Positions 10,880 to 23,284 of a stretch of DNA of 64,000 nucleotides are shown piece after piece. The notes below the pieces were generated by a model, which did not search any database, was not told the origin of the DNA, and was given only the letters and a program-made list of their open reading frames with translations. The number at the start of each line of letters is the position of its first letter. Position 1 is the first letter of the stretch. The DNA comes from Elmis aenea. Its lineage: Eukaryota; Arthropoda; Insecta; Coleoptera; Elmidae. The stretch lies in the NCBI GenBank assembly GCA_947652605.1, contig OX393578.1, positions 38,011,470 through 38,075,469 on the forward strand. Reading direction: 5' to 3'. Made by a program: the position numbers and the translations under genes.

Positions 10880-11939
10880 TAGGTTTGTGATGTTGTATGT
10901 ATGTATTTGTAAAATCAAACGTCAAACTAATTGAAATTTAGGTGTATTTTAGGGTAAAATGAAATATTTTTTATTCCACATTCGCTCCCAATAGCAAATA
11001 TTGCAAAAAAATATTTTTTCACAAATTAAAAAATGTTGCGTTTGTTTTAGAATCACCTCAGAAAGTTCATCGGTGGATAAATTAAATTCATTATTTGTTA
11101 AGGTGCTGCTTTATGAGTAAATTTAAATGATATTAAACGTCTTACAAACGCTCTTGTTAAGCTTGTGATGCCTTTAGTTTTATTTTTCAAAGGCATAGGC
11201 GATAATATTATTTTTTCCGATAAATTCTCTAAAGAGCAGTTTTCCACTCTACTTTTACTGCTCGGCTATCAAATATTACAGAAATAATAAAAGCACGCAC
11301 GCCCTACACAAACAAAAAAGTGTGAAAGCGGATTATGCATACTACTTTCATTTTGGTTCTCGCTGTCATAAAACAACATAAAAATATACACTTTAAGGAA
11401 AAACATCCCCTTTTTTGTTCAGCTGAACGGTGGCCCTTTCCTATATCATTGTAATTCGATTTGTTGGTTGAGGTAATAAAATAACAGAAAATATAGTAAG
11501 AAAACTGGCGGTAGATACCGTACAAATCATTCCCATAGGCTGAGGTCAGAGACCGAATGGAAATATCTCGCAAAATTTCGAATATTGTACAGTCAATTCA
11601 TAAAAATATGTAACGTAAAATCTCACTTATAGTAAGCCCAATTTAAAATGACGTATTAAGTACTCGCGCATAATACGCACACGAGTTTTAGACAGCAAAA
11701 GTGAGTAAAAATTTCACTTATTACACGTAAGATGATGTCATGGTATTTACAAATTATAATGTAATGTTAAATTTTTCGTTACGCATACCTTTCCAATTGT
11801 TGTTTTACTTTTTAACATGGCAATAAATAGTTTGAGTTTGCGCAAACTCTGTTATATTTTTCGTTAATATTGTATTGTCCCATTGTTTGTATGAAAAACT
11901 TTATTCAATTTGGTAGTCCGTGAGAAAAGTCGACGGTAG
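10880..11939. other. AT-rich unique sequence
   Basis: No supported feature. The minus-strand frame at 11304-11573 shows no domain and is treated as chance. Confidence 0.45.
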
Positions 11940-12150
11940 TAGAGTGGTTTTACTCAGAAGTAGAGTGTGGCGCAGAAACCAAAACTGGTCCAAAGCGTTT
12001 ATTACTGCGCCACCTAAAAACATCAGCCTGTCTCAGCAACGTGGTTATAACCTGTAAATCACAGTCAACGTTTTTAGAAAAGTCTAAATATCAATCGAGA
12101 TTCCCTCGCTTTGCGCATCTCGCGGTCCACTTTTGAGTACAACCACTCTA
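11940..12150. mobile_element. 211-bp MITE with 22-bp terminal inverted repeats
   Basis: The ends are TAGAGTGGTTTTACTCAGAA and, inverted, TAGAGTGGTTGTACTCAAAA. The interior is GC-rich compared with its flanks and carries ATGCGCAAAG and TGGCGCAG motifs. A decayed relative lies at 2105-2250 in opposite orientation, supporting a mobile family. The target duplication is ambiguous (TA or TAG); the superfamily is not assigned. Confidence 0.75.
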
Positions 12151-13357
12151 GCAATATTGAAAAACGTACCAGCATTTCCGTCGTATTCTAACTGTTTAAG
12201 TTATATTTTGCAGTTGTGATTCTTATACATAATTAAAAATCATTTAAAAATTTATAAAAACCTATTGATTTGATCCATAAGTTGTTTGGATGGATCATTT
12301 TTAATACATATGTAGTCACAATTGCAGTGAAAATGGCGATTTTTAAATTGATTCGTAACAATCTTTCTCTAAAATATTTCTAGACAATAAAATAACAAAG
12401 TGCTATAACTTTGATATGTTGTGACATAGTGCACATGTCATCAGGTAAAAATTCTTAAAATTTATTTAAAAATGTCACAAACCACAGCTAGGGATAAAAT
12501 GTAAAGCATATATTAAACCGAACGAATATTTTTTAATGTAAAACGAGTGGTTTTTAAAGCAAATATAGCAAAGTTTTATTAACTATTAGTTACTGATAAA
12601 TTAACGATTATGAATTTTTCACACGATTCATTGGGGATGTTTTAGCGGAGACGGCGTTTCGTTTAGCAGCGTGTTCTAGCGGATAGGACCGTCGCCGTCG
12701 CTGTCGTCACGAAAGGGTTAAACCTGTGTGCCACGGCATGCTAGATTGCGGTGATCATCCTTCAACTGTGCTGCGAAATTTTTTAAATGAAATGCACTTT
12801 TACGTATGCTTGAGTTACATAAGGATGTGTTATTTTTTTCCAGTAAAGCAATCAGTATTCTGTGTTTATTTGAGCGACTGCATTTGTTGTTGCAAATTAG
12901 CTTTTTATTTTATTTTAATTCGCTTTCTTCTATACAAATAAGGTATCTTTTAAAGAAAGCTTAGGTGAATCGAAAAGATTTCTAAATAACATAAATTAGA
13001 AACGTCTTTTTTGACAGCAAAAACAAATTTTAAATTGACAGTTTATTAACCGAAACTTTGCACTTACTAAAAGCAAAAATTTGACTCTTTCTTGAAACAA
13101 AATATATATTTTGGATATAAAATCTATTTGCAACACAAAATAGTAATACTACCTTCAAATCAAATATTCAGGAGGAAAAATTTTTGTTGAAATCCGCAAC
13201 AACCAGTGGTTCAATTATTTTGGCAATAATAATATTAGTAAATTTTGAATTGAAATAAAATTTACTATCAAGGAATTTTAAAACATGCTATTGGAATTTT
13301 ATTACCAAATTTTTAAGTCGTCTTTAGGCGAAACAGGTTTGTTAGCTTTAAATTATA
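12151..13357. other. Unique sequence with one GC-enriched patch
   Basis: The patch at 12640-12770 (GGACCGTCGCCGTCGCTGTC) stands out from the background. The plus-strand frame at 12726-12941 is Cys/Phe-rich with no recognisable domain. I see no splice or promoter context that makes it a gene. Confidence 0.4.
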
Positions 13358-13979
13358 CAGGGTGTGTATAAATTGGCGGAAGCGCTACACGTGACGATGT
13401 TCTTCGTAAAATTCTAAGTCGAAAATCTTGATACAAAAATGTTGTACCATGCTTCCTATGGCCTCAGGAACCATTTAAAGAAAAAAAATGGCAACAGTGC
13501 ATACATTGATTTGCGTTTGGACATTTTTTTATCAACAATTTTTACTTAGGTATTTACAATTTTTGTTCGAACTGAAAGCCCTCACTTTGTAAACATAGCT
13601 GCAAACTTTTGGGTATCGTAAAATACAAACTAGAAATAATTACGAGAAAAACAGAGATGACAGCTAATGACAATGTTGCCATATGTATTATTTTCCTTCA
13701 AATCAGTGATTTACATATTTTCAACACCAATTTTTGAAAGGAAGAACACAATATCTAGGAAAAAATACTATTCGAAATTTATTTTTATTCCAAATTGCAG
13801 CTTTTTCATTTGCAAGTATTAAATAATAACGCTTATTAAAGGACTAAATGTCAAAACTTTGAGGACCTCTTGCAGACACAGCAAGCATGGTACAACATTT
13901 TCGTATTAAGATTTTCGACTTAGAATTTTACGAAGAACATCGCCACGTATAGCGCTTCCGCCAATTTTTACACACCCTG
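13358..13979. mobile_element. 622-bp foldback MITE, CAGGGTGTGTATAAATT ends
   Basis: The left end CAGGGTGTGTATAAATTGGC is mirrored by GCCAATTTTTACACACCCTG, with TA on each side (13356-13357, 13980-13981). About 120 bp of clear inverted match at each end includes GGCGGAAGCGCTA, TTCTTCGTAAAATTCTAAG and CATGGTACAACATTTT-type blocks. The interior is single copy and has no ORF. The TA target and CAGGGTGT end fit a Tc1/mariner-derived MITE. Confidence 0.9.
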
Positions 13980-13981
13980 TA

Positions 13982-15974
13982 TAAAAAAATAAGTAAATAG
14001 AGAGATTTCGAACGGTAGTAGAATTAAACGTATGCTTATCCACAATACAACCTCGTATCAAAAATGGTGTCTGCCACCTCATTAAATCAATTTAAATAAA
14101 AAATAAAAATTATATTTATTTTGTGCTTATATTAAACTATAAATATTTTATTATTGTACTTTATCAAATTTCAATATGCTTTGGTTTCATAACTTTTTTT
14201 TTCCAATTGTTTATTCTGCTTTTTTTTTAAATAAAACCCTTGATGATGTATCTAAAAATTTAAAAATATACAAGTTGTTTCATTTAAAAAAACAATAAGT
14301 TGGGGTCATTTCCTGCTAAACCGATAATGCAAAACAATTAAAAATTATTGATAAATTATTCCTTTTTAACAAAATATTAAAATAAAATTTAAAAGAATGT
14401 TTGAAATTAACACAGATAATAGACCGTTTGGGGAATTAGTCCTCATCCTGTATAGTGTGCCGTGAAACTTAATCGTTCTTAAAAGTATGCCGCGATATTG
14501 AAAAGGTTGAAAACACTGCTCTATAAAATAGAAATGTACATTATGACTTAAAGTATTTTTTAATATCAATTGACATCGATAAAGCACACAAAGCTTTTAC
14601 GAATTTCGTAGCGCTATTCAGATTTGACCATCTCGCTGCTTCTTCGGATTCGCATGGTGGGTCAGTTTGTTTGGCTGTAGCAGACTGCAAGTCCTCTAGC
14701 TATTGAGAACAGTAGCCCTGTGGACTCATTTGCTTTTCTTAATCTTGTTATATGGTAGCTATCTCTAAAACGAAAACCGAAACTGTTATATAATGCATTT
14801 GTTTATAGACTGTGTTGTTATTATATGTAAAAGTCAGAAAAATGCAGCGATTTTAAAGCCTTCCAATAAGCCGATTGCAATAGTCGAATAACTAGATAAC
14901 TCGCTCTGGTTTAAAGAAAGCTATTTCAATTTACATTACAATTTTTGTTCCATTGGTCAACGTAAACGCGTTGGATTATAAATAGGTATTGTCCTAGAAA
15001 TTGTATTGCCCTTTACAGTAATTGGATTTCTGTCCTACAAGCGGCCCTTATGGCTATCGACTAGGATTAGTAATGGATAAACATTGTATTGGTTAGTCGA
15101 TAAGAGGTTTCTCAGTAACGTAATCGGGCAATTGTTTCGTTCCGTCAATTGGAATGCGAACAATATTTACAAAGCCCATCGAAATTTCCTCAAGATTGTG
15201 AATTAAGACTAACATTAAAGTTTATGATCTTTCTTTTGTTTCGTCCTAATATTTTAATAATAGTTTACCATCACAAAGTTTTGATCTCTGTGGACTAGTA
15301 TGAGCTGTATTGTAGTTCTTTTCTAACTAGTTAATTCACAAATTTAATTTTTTTTTAAGAAGACAACTTAATTTTAACAAGACTGCTAAATTAAGCTGGT
15401 GAACATGTAAAATGTCACTTTTATTTTAATATTTACTTCTCCTCTTTTTAATAGTTTGCGAAAGGTGTGGTATTTCGGGAACAATTATGACCAAAATATT
15501 ATTTTTAAATATTTTTATTCAAAATATATTTGAATCAACGTTTTGGATGAAAACATTAAATTTCATTTACACTTTTGTATAGTAGACTATATTTTTGTAG
15601 CACATCAAAACAACTAAAATAAAAAACTAATTCTAAGAGTATTCTTAAAAATTGTGTACCTACTCGGATAGGTATGTTTTGTATAGGTATGCGTTTATTA
15701 CGATGTAGGTTATTTGAAAACTTAAATTTATGTGTGAGGCTTTTGTTCCTCTTGTATGCGGCTTCGTTTTATAGGGTTTTTTTTATAGGCTTTTTTTATA
15801 GGCTTCTCTTCATCGTTTTTTGTTTCTTGTTTGTTCTCTGATCTTGCTCCACTCGACCCCCCTCTATTTACAATTATACCAGTTATACAAATATACCAAG
15901 ATAAAAGTTTAAAGATTATATGCCAAATGTGGGTTTATATATGACATACTTGAGCTGTAGGAAGGCGCATGAAA
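13982..15974. other. AT-rich unique sequence
   Basis: Poly-T/A tracts and short frames only. A doubled TTTTTTTATAGGCTT occurs near 15780-15800. No gene is supported. Confidence 0.45.
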
Positions 15975-16415
15975 AGTTGGAACATTCAAATATGGAATGT
16001 TCAAATCTGGAAAACGTACCGGTAGAATCATTCGAATCTTGAATTGTTCAACGCTGGAATCACACAACGCGAGAATCATGCGACGATGGAACCATGCAAC
16101 ACGGGAATCGTTCATCGCTGGAAAGCTCAAATCTGGAATCCAGAAATAAGGAATTTTTGTTGCCCTCTATATTACAACAGCCTAAGTATAATATAATTAC
16201 AGAACACTTCGTTTTATATTTTATCTTAACTATTGTATAGTGGAAGATAAAAACATCGTGTTAATGTTTCAGCGATGAACGATTCCCGCGTTGCATGGTT
16301 CCATCGTCGCATGATTCCCGCGTTGTGTGATTCCAGCGTTGAACAATTCAAGATTCGAATGATTCTACCGGTGCATTTTCCAGATTTGAACATTCCATAT
16401 TTGAATGTTCCAAAT
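15975..16415. repeat. Inverted pair of 15/16-bp period degenerate minisatellites
   Basis: The left array (15978-16121) divides into successive 15- or 16-bp units each starting (G/A)GAA: GGAACATTCAAATAT, GGAATGTTCAAATCT, GGAAAACGTACCGGT, AGAATCATTCGAATCT, TGAATTGTTCAACGCT, GGAATCACACAACGCG, AGAATCATGCGACGAT, GGAACCATGCAACACG, GGAATCGTTCATCGCT. The right array (16271-16412) is the near-perfect inverse of the left one, separated by about 150 bp of ordinary sequence. The ORFs reported on both arms (15909-16130 minus, 16275-16493 plus) are by-products of the period and are not genes. It may be part of a foldback transposon or a Helitron-associated minisatellite. Confidence 0.88.
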
Positions 16416-19400
16416 ATGAATGGCTTAACGAGCTGTAGTATAAATCTAAAAATTTATTCATCACAAATAATATGCTTTCATGTTGTAGTATAACTTGTAA
16501 AGTAACTCGAGAGTTCAATGAAACAACGTTCATTTTATTGAAAACAGCAATAATTTAACTCCAGTTATTTCTAAATTGCACTTTTCTAGCCACTGATAGT
16601 TTTCCCTTAACTGTGTTAGGTAACTGGGCTTCGGTTACACAAAGCTCCATTAAAGTTAGCACATATGTCGAACGTCATTTCCATAATAACAACAATGGCG
16701 TTGCCCACTTACCGATAGCTAATCAAACGTTTAATAATGGGCAAGTTTGGAAGCATCAAGACTTAAGATAGCGTGGTTTTAAAGATTTCTTAAATGCATT
16801 TTTTTCAATTGGTATTAACTAGCGATAATTATTTTTTTTTCATATCTTAAACATTCGAAAACAAAACAACATTTTCATTCAATACTAACAAAAGTGTAAA
16901 AGTAATTTAAATATTCCTGCTTTTTGTCAGATTTCTTGGTTTATAATTAAACTTCGTTAATAATTACTTTTTTTAGAACTAGTTCGTTTATGACGACAGG
17001 AACTTACTAAGATGCTTTTTCTTATTAAAATTATCTTCCAGAGCAAAAATTTTCCATTAATAGTTTTTCAAGTTGTTTTGCAGTACTAGCAAAAGTTTTA
17101 TTATAACTAGAAGTTTATCAGAACTCAAATAAAACTAAATATTTTACATGTTCTTAGAGTTCTTTCGGTCAAATAGTTCGCTGTAATTTGATTTACATGA
17201 AACAAGAAATAATTATTTCTAAATGAAGTAACTAAGATATCCATTTTTCGTTAGCGAAACTTTAACAACTTGACATCAAAGTAGAATTAAAATTAATTAA
17301 GATGTACTTTTATTTATTCTTTCCACATCAAACAAACAATAATGAAATCTCCCTTAGAATTAGTTGTTTACCATAGCTATTTATCTCCGCTTTATTTTTA
17401 TTTCTGTTTTTGCTTTTGAGATTGTATTTTTTATGATATTTGGTTCAGGTCTAAATCTGTAAAACAATTTTTAATATTGTGCCAAGCAACAGTTCACATT
17501 TAACAACTTTTTTGAATTCTTAGCACAAATTAAACACTAATGTTAAATTTTAAAAACGTATTGACGTATTAAAAAAAAATCCTGTTTCTAACAATTTTGT
17601 AGCATTATCTTTGAGTAAAATGTAAGAAAGGCCCAGAGCTCCGGTTATCACCCCCAGGAGGAGCTGCTCCCAATCCAGGGGTTGTGTGCATCCCTTGTTA
17701 AGAACCACTAATCTAGATGATTAGTAATAATAAATTATAACAGGTGTTTGTCTTTACCTTAATTTGCTGAAATATGTATCAAAGTAAGTTAAATTTTACG
17801 AAAGGTTTCATAAATAAGTGTAGAATATTAAATATATCGATTGTGAAGAAATTTCCTTTCAAGATTTTTAAGTTCATATTTTTCCATAATCACCAAAATC
17901 ATTTGCACATACTGGAACGGTGGCAGGATTTTTTAGAATACTGCTTGATATCTTTATTAAACGAATGGCAAATGCAAGTGTCAATTAAAAAATCCTCAAA
18001 TTTATTTTAGACTGTTGAAGACATATATTCTACTCCTACAACTATCTTATAGCATGAAAAGTTAAAACAACCTTTTTGCTAATTTTTATTGGTTGCTTAA
18101 TTGCACTCAATTGTTCTTTTATACCAACCCTAAATTGTAAATGAGCTTTGAATACACTTAATTAAAATGACTGTCAGAGAGTAAAGTTATTAATCACTAA
18201 CAAATGTCAAACTCTAGAACATATTTGGTGCTAGGTAACTGCAGGTCGGGTTTTAAAATTTAAAAGTCCCTAGTCTGTCTCACGTATCTTTAACATTGAT
18301 CCATCCTAGCGTTCATTATTGCCCATGTACCCTTAATTAATCTGTCATTCTATAGACTTAATTACTTTTATTCATTGGGAATAAGCGCTTTATGTGTCTC
18401 TAATTGAGTACTCGGCTGGACACATTTTTATTGTTCGTTTGTTTTAAGCTTAAACGTGTTTTCTGTTTTTCTCTTCCAACCGAACCCTCAATTTATTAAA
18501 GTAAAAAAAAAACTCGAAGGCGTTACATTTGGTGACCTCCACTAACGAATAATGGCTATTGCTAATTAAATAAAACAAATCAAACAAAATTAGTCACGCA
18601 TATTTAAAAAAATCCAATTATAAGTGTAAATAATCGCAGTGCAAATTAGTTGGGTATACATTCAAAGCAAATTGGTTTCTCTTTTACACCCTTCTAGAAT
18701 TCTACGGTCCTTTTGTTTTAGTTACCATTGAGAAAAAGTATCTTAATTGAATATCTTTGGATTGCGAGGTGCAAGATAAACAAGATTGAGAATTACTCGT
18801 TGAGGCAACTGAAGTGTAATAATTTGTCGTTTTACAATTGTAACAATTAGTTATGTAAAAAGCTGAACAAAAAAGCAACCTTTATTTAAAAACTAACTTA
18901 TACAGAATCTATTTTCGACAGCTATATTTTTATTTCTTCCATTTGAGACGTTTTTTAAAAGTAGACAACGATTTTATTGTTCAATACAGACCATTATCGA
19001 AGTGCTCCTTACAAATAACATTGAATTTACTGGCTGATTTTGTTTAACTTTATTGACATTTTACGTTCTAAATATTTTATAACAGTTTTTAAAAAATCTG
19101 TCTTCTTTTATATTTACGAGTGTTATAAGTTAGTGTTTGAATTTAAACACTTTTACCGTCAGATTTGCGCTTGTTTATATATCATTTTCACACACATAAA
19201 GCACAACTGTCCACCGCTCAAAAAAATTAAAAAGTGCCAAGTAATTTAAACTAATTTCTATATCGCGTTATTCTTAAAGCTGCTTTGACGTCAATGTCGA
19301 ATAATATAATCCTCAACATTTTTATAGGATTTATAAGAAACTTTTTGCAAGTACCTATTTCATTGGATTAATTTAAAAAAATAACAAATCGCTTTACATT

Positions 19401-19514
19401 CAATAGCAAGTGTTCATACTGACGTACTAAAAACAAGTTTATCAAAAAGTTTCTAAGCTACTAAAAAATCGTGTTAGTTTCTGATTTATTTTCAAAAACC
19501 AAACAACTACAGAT
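16416..19514. other. AT-rich unique sequence, one orphan hAT-like end
   Basis: Three kilobases without a supported gene. At about 17690-17710 the string CCCTTGTTAAGAACCACTA looks like a single hAT terminus (inverse TAGTGGTTCTTAACAAGG) following G/C-rich CACCCCCAGGAGGAGCTG; no partner end or 8-bp duplication was found. The frames at 17774-18010 and 19040-19249 show no domain. Confidence 0.45.
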
Positions 19515-19802
19515 GCCTAAACCAGCGATTCCCAATCTCCCGACCCAACATTTTGAAGCGAATATCCTTCGCGACCTAAAGAATAGAAAGACGAAAATTA
19601 ACACAAAAAAACGATGGTAATAAAATAATGTTATATTAGTTAACAATACAAGCAATGTACAAAAATGCGAAAAATATAAATTTTAAAAAACACTGATAAT
19701 TAATTAATATGATGATTGACAATACGAGCAACACTAGTGACACTTAAATTTGGTGCTTTGTAGTTAAATAGCGTTTTAATTTATTTTCTTTCAAAGATGA
19801 CT

Positions 19803-20202
19803 AGGTTTTATGAGAAAAACTAAAGAATAAAAAAAGTTTCTAAATAAATCAAACTTTCAAAAAAAATTGTAAAACTTTAACCCACCAAAAAGTTCTGATA
19901 AGAAACCAACAGGAGTCGCACAACAGGAGTCGCACTTTTTAACCCCCTGTAAAGGTAGGAGATGATTGAAAATATTACTATGGGAAACCTTTTATTAAGT
20001 ATAAAACATTTGTCAAATATCATTCTCCTACATTTCTCAAAATTTGAGAAATAAAATAAAAACCTAAGTTTACCGTTGTCCTTTAGGGGGGTGTAACTCC
20101 GAAAGGAGACGTCTAGGGAGAAAATTTTATATGAAAGACTCCCTTAATTTTTGATAAGGAATCACCTCCCGAATTTTTTCGCAATATTTAAAAAACGCTA
20201 TA
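19803..20202. mobile_element. Foldback family B, half copy
   Basis: From AGGTTTTATGAGAAAAACTA to the end TTTAAAAAACGCTATATA this follows the right arm of family B: AACCCACCAAAAAGTTCTGA, GTCGCACTTTTTAACCCCCTG, TACTATGGGAAACCTTTTA and GAATCACCTCCCGAATTTT. A local duplication of CAACAGGAGTCGCAC lies at 19908-19935. The left arm is absent, so this copy has lost half its length. Confidence 0.8.
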
Positions 20203-20448
20203 TAATTAGTAGATATCTGTGTGAACGTTTTTGCGCCATTTTAATACGGAACTGAATAAAATGTGTTTTGCAAGTAAACGGTTAAGCGCGGTTTCAATCA
20301 CAAATTTCGCAAACTGCCAACCTTGCAAAAATACTAACAGCTAAAGATTTAACTTCTTATTATTATAATTCCCGCGGAGGTTGTCCCCTTCCGGGTTCTG
20401 GTACTGCGACCTATTGGTCTATTGTACCCCCTGGTGATAGATGGTCAG

Positions 20449-20655
20449 CAGTGGTTCTTACCCTTTTATTATTCGCGGCCCCCCCAATATCCTAAAATAT
20501 TTTCGCAGACCCCTAGTTTGTAGTAACAAAAATATTACGCTTTATTTCAGAACAAATCTCTCCGATGGTTCGAGTAAAATAAGCAAAAAAAAATATATTT
20601 TTTTAAAGATTTCAATATTTTAAAAAGTAAAAGCGTTTTATAAAAAGAATCGCTG
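20449..20655. mobile_element. Possible 207-bp hAT MITE inside the LINE 3' end
   Basis: CAGTGGTTCTTACCC on the left and, inverted, CAGCGATTCTTTTTA on the right could be hAT termini, and the interval interrupts the LINE 3' region. The flanking 8-mers do not match, so the call rests on the ends alone. Confidence 0.35.
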
Positions 20656-20991
20656 CCTTAAAGAAGTCCTGTGTTTTAAAAAAAAAATCAGGATTTTCAT
20701 TAAAGGTGTTTTTTTTTCTCTTGGTTATCTTTTTCCATCCCTAGAAGTCTACGCCAATAGGGTGTGAATCCTTCACACTGGCATATTACGTGAAGAGAAG
20801 TTTCTTCTTCTTCTTCACCACATCCTCTGCATATATCGGTCTCTGAGAGGCCTATTATGTAGAAGTGTTTGTTTAGCCCACAGTGTTCTGTGACGAGTCC
20901 TGTGGCTGCTCTGATGTCTGCTCTGCTCATTCTGAGCATTTCGTTTGTCTTCATTTTAGAGACCACTAGCGATTCCGGGGCTCTTTCACCG

Positions 20992-22366
20992 CTAGATCCC
21001 GGCTTGCGCATAGAATTCTCTTTGCGCGTAAAATTCTTTTTGCGCAAAAAATTATCTTTCATTTGGTGCAATTCCATGTCCCTAATTGACTCAGTTCTCG
21101 AGATTTATCGATTATAACTAAGCCGGAGATGATCAATCGATTGGCTCAAATTTTAATTTACAATACTCGCAATTGCTTTTCAAAATTGAGAAAATTGCGT
21201 CATACTACTCGTGCTGAGCCAAGCGGGTCACTTTTTTTGGAGGCGATTAATCGATCGGTTCAAATTTTATTTACAACACTCGTTCGTACTACTCGCGCTC
21301 CGCGCTCGCACCTAATGCTTCTCAAATTCTATTAAAGTTACCACTTCAAACTACTCACGCTTTGCACTCGCACCCAATGGGTCCGAGTAGAAATCTTTTT
21401 GGGCCAAAAATTACCTTTCCTTTGGTGCACGTTCCGTGTCTCTATGCTCCCGAGATATATTGATTATAACTAAGCGGGTCGATGAACAATCGATTGGCAC
21501 AAATTTTTATTTACAACACTTGTCATTGCTCTTTAAAACCGAATAAATCAATATTCGTACAGTGTCATCGTATTTTCATATTCTAAAGTCAAAATTCAAT
21601 TCGAAAGTGGGATTGTTTGCTATGTATATTTAGGGGAGAGCGTGGCGATTCCGATTTGGTATGATACATGTACAAAAAGTGAAGAAGGTCTGAGCGTTTC
21701 TATTATTTTATCAAAGTTTGACAGTGCGTGCACGCGAAGACGTTTTCATCATGTAGGTACTAACATTTTTGCACGTTTTACCTAATAACGTCTGCAAACG
21801 ATTTTTTCCGAGGCCCTGAGCGTGCACATATTAAAATTCGATTCTTTATACGACCCGTCAAAGAAGTTCGCGATTTTTAGACGCCTCCGAGTATTTTGAA
21901 TCGCTCTTTGAAAAAGGCTTTCGACGTTCGTTAGTATGTAGTGGGTGCGCGCGCCTGCGCTTTTTCGTGTTCGTGGTCCGAATTTAACTCGAAAGTGGGA
22001 TTGTTTGGTACGTACTTGTCGGGGAGGGCGAGACGATTCCGAATCGGTACGATACATGTGCGAAAAGGTCGAATCGGAGAAGGTTCAAGCGTTCAAAGGT
22101 CACGTCGAATTGTCAAATTGTCAAATTTTGACGAAATTCTCGCTCCCGACGACCCGATTTAAATGTTGCGTGTAAGATTTTGGCACGTTTATCTCAATAT
22201 CTTTTCCGGACGATTTTTTCGGGAATTCTCATATAGGCTATCTTTTTCCCATGGTCCTATAGATTGTCTGTGCCAAATTTGGTCAGGATCGGATGAATGG
22301 TATAGGAATGCATAAAGGACATACAAACATACATATTACATACATTCATTTTTATATATATATAGA
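20992..22366 (-). mobile_element. Helitron-like non-autonomous element
   Basis: On the minus strand the insert starts TCTATATATATATAAAAATG, a 5' start style common in insect Helitrons, followed by a low-complexity ATGTATG run and then CCAAATTTGGCACAGACAA, also frequent near such ends. It finishes with GCGCA...TGCGC, a short GC-rich hairpin about 10 nt before a terminal CTAG, which fits the Helitron CTRR rule. It has no terminal inverted repeat and no target duplication and splits the RNase H from the Cys/His tail of a LINE. Inside are two pairs of roughly 380-400-bp spaced diverged direct repeats (CTTTCCTTTGGTGCA near 21056 and 21420; CTCGAAAGTGGGATTGTTTG near 21600 and 21990). No Rep/helicase ORF. 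The 3' flank is C rather than the expected T, so the boundary may be off by a base or two. Confidence 0.7.
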
Positions 22367-23284
22367 TTGACAGGATAGCCTTGGAATGGGCTTGTCCTGC
22401 CACTTTTTTCCAATGAGCATTATGCCCTTGTGTTAATATGTCATTAAGACACCGCTTGGCTGTTCCATAGGATGTACCAACTGCGGGTTCTGGTCCGAAG
22501 CTAGGTGTCCCGCTGCCAATTTTGGCTAGGCGGTTTGCCTTCTTGTTCCCTGGTATATTAGTGTGCCTGGGCACCATACGAGTTTAACATTATTCCTGCT
22601 TCGTAACACGTTGAGTGCCCGTATGCAGTTTAGAACAAGTCCTGAGTTTACTTTCGACGAGCCGAGCTTTTAACGCTGCTAGGCTGTCGGACACTATGAA
22701 GATTCTATTATTATTAAAGTTTCTTTCTAATAGTGTTTCTGCACATAGGTGCAAGATCTAACCTTAGTGTTACTTGATAATGAATCATTCAAGAAAAAGA
22801 AAGTTTAGATATAAGATATAATTAAATTATTAAAGAAAATTTATTTTTTGTTATTTTCGATGTTAAACGATACAGAGGAGGCGATTTATTTCCACTTGTT
22901 ATTGTTGGCAATACTAAGCAGTAACTTCGGTCGGTACTAACGCGCATTTGCACGTCTTATAAACAGCTCACAATTCGATTTTAGGTAAATGCGTATCAAC
23001 TTCAGCAAGTAAACGTCGTATGTAATAACTGAAATTCCGATAAAAATGTACTTTTACACAAGAAGATCATAAGTGGACTACTGACTACTAGTAATGTTTG
23101 ACATAATGTAGTTTATTATAATGAAGAGGTAAGAGGTGAAACAGTCTGGAGGAGTGCCACATAGCCAATACCCATAAAAGCCGAAGTTTTTTTTTTTTTG
23201 AAAAATAAATTTTTTTGTTGTTCATTTAGCTTTTTGACCTTATTTTTAATACATTTCGGAATTAAAAAAAATTAATGTGGCTTA

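Larger units (their letters stand above)
20365..22750 (-). pseudogene. Non-LTR retrotransposon 3' part: RNase H domain and Cys/His tail
   Basis: Read on the minus strand. At 22330-22745 lies an RNase H domain: IFIVSDSLAALKAR (catalytic Asp in the SDS motif), then VPRHTNIPGNKKANRLAKIG (family pattern WVPGH.GI.GNE.AD.LA..G), with stops and frame changes between them. At 20700-20990 the C-terminal tail follows: MSRADIRAATGLVTEHCGLN and CRGCGEEEEETSLHVICQC, the CxxC..H..C module that follows RNase H in R1/I-type LINEs. A block at 20380-20440 (inverse GGGGTACAATAGACCAAT) followed by an AATTATAATAATAAG string looks like the 3' UTR and tail. The fragment is cut by a Helitron-like element (20992-22366) and by a short hAT-like insert (20449-20655). 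Reverse transcriptase and endonuclease parts are missing. Clade is uncertain. Confidence 0.8.

Noticed and set aside
15909..16533. Nearly identical ORFs on opposite strands (MNDSRVAWFHRRM...)
   Set aside because: Generated by the 15/16-bp period repeat; the similarity reflects the inverted arrays, not a protein family.
17635..17712. hAT-like end TAGTGGTTCTTAACAAGG (inverted)
   Set aside because: A single end; no partner terminus or 8-bp duplication found, so no element is called.
20441..20623. 60-codon plus-strand ORF
   Set aside because: It overlaps the possible hAT MITE ends and has no domain.
22320..22366. ATACATACA/TATATATA run considered as a free microsatellite
   Set aside because: It is the 5' start of the Helitron-like element.
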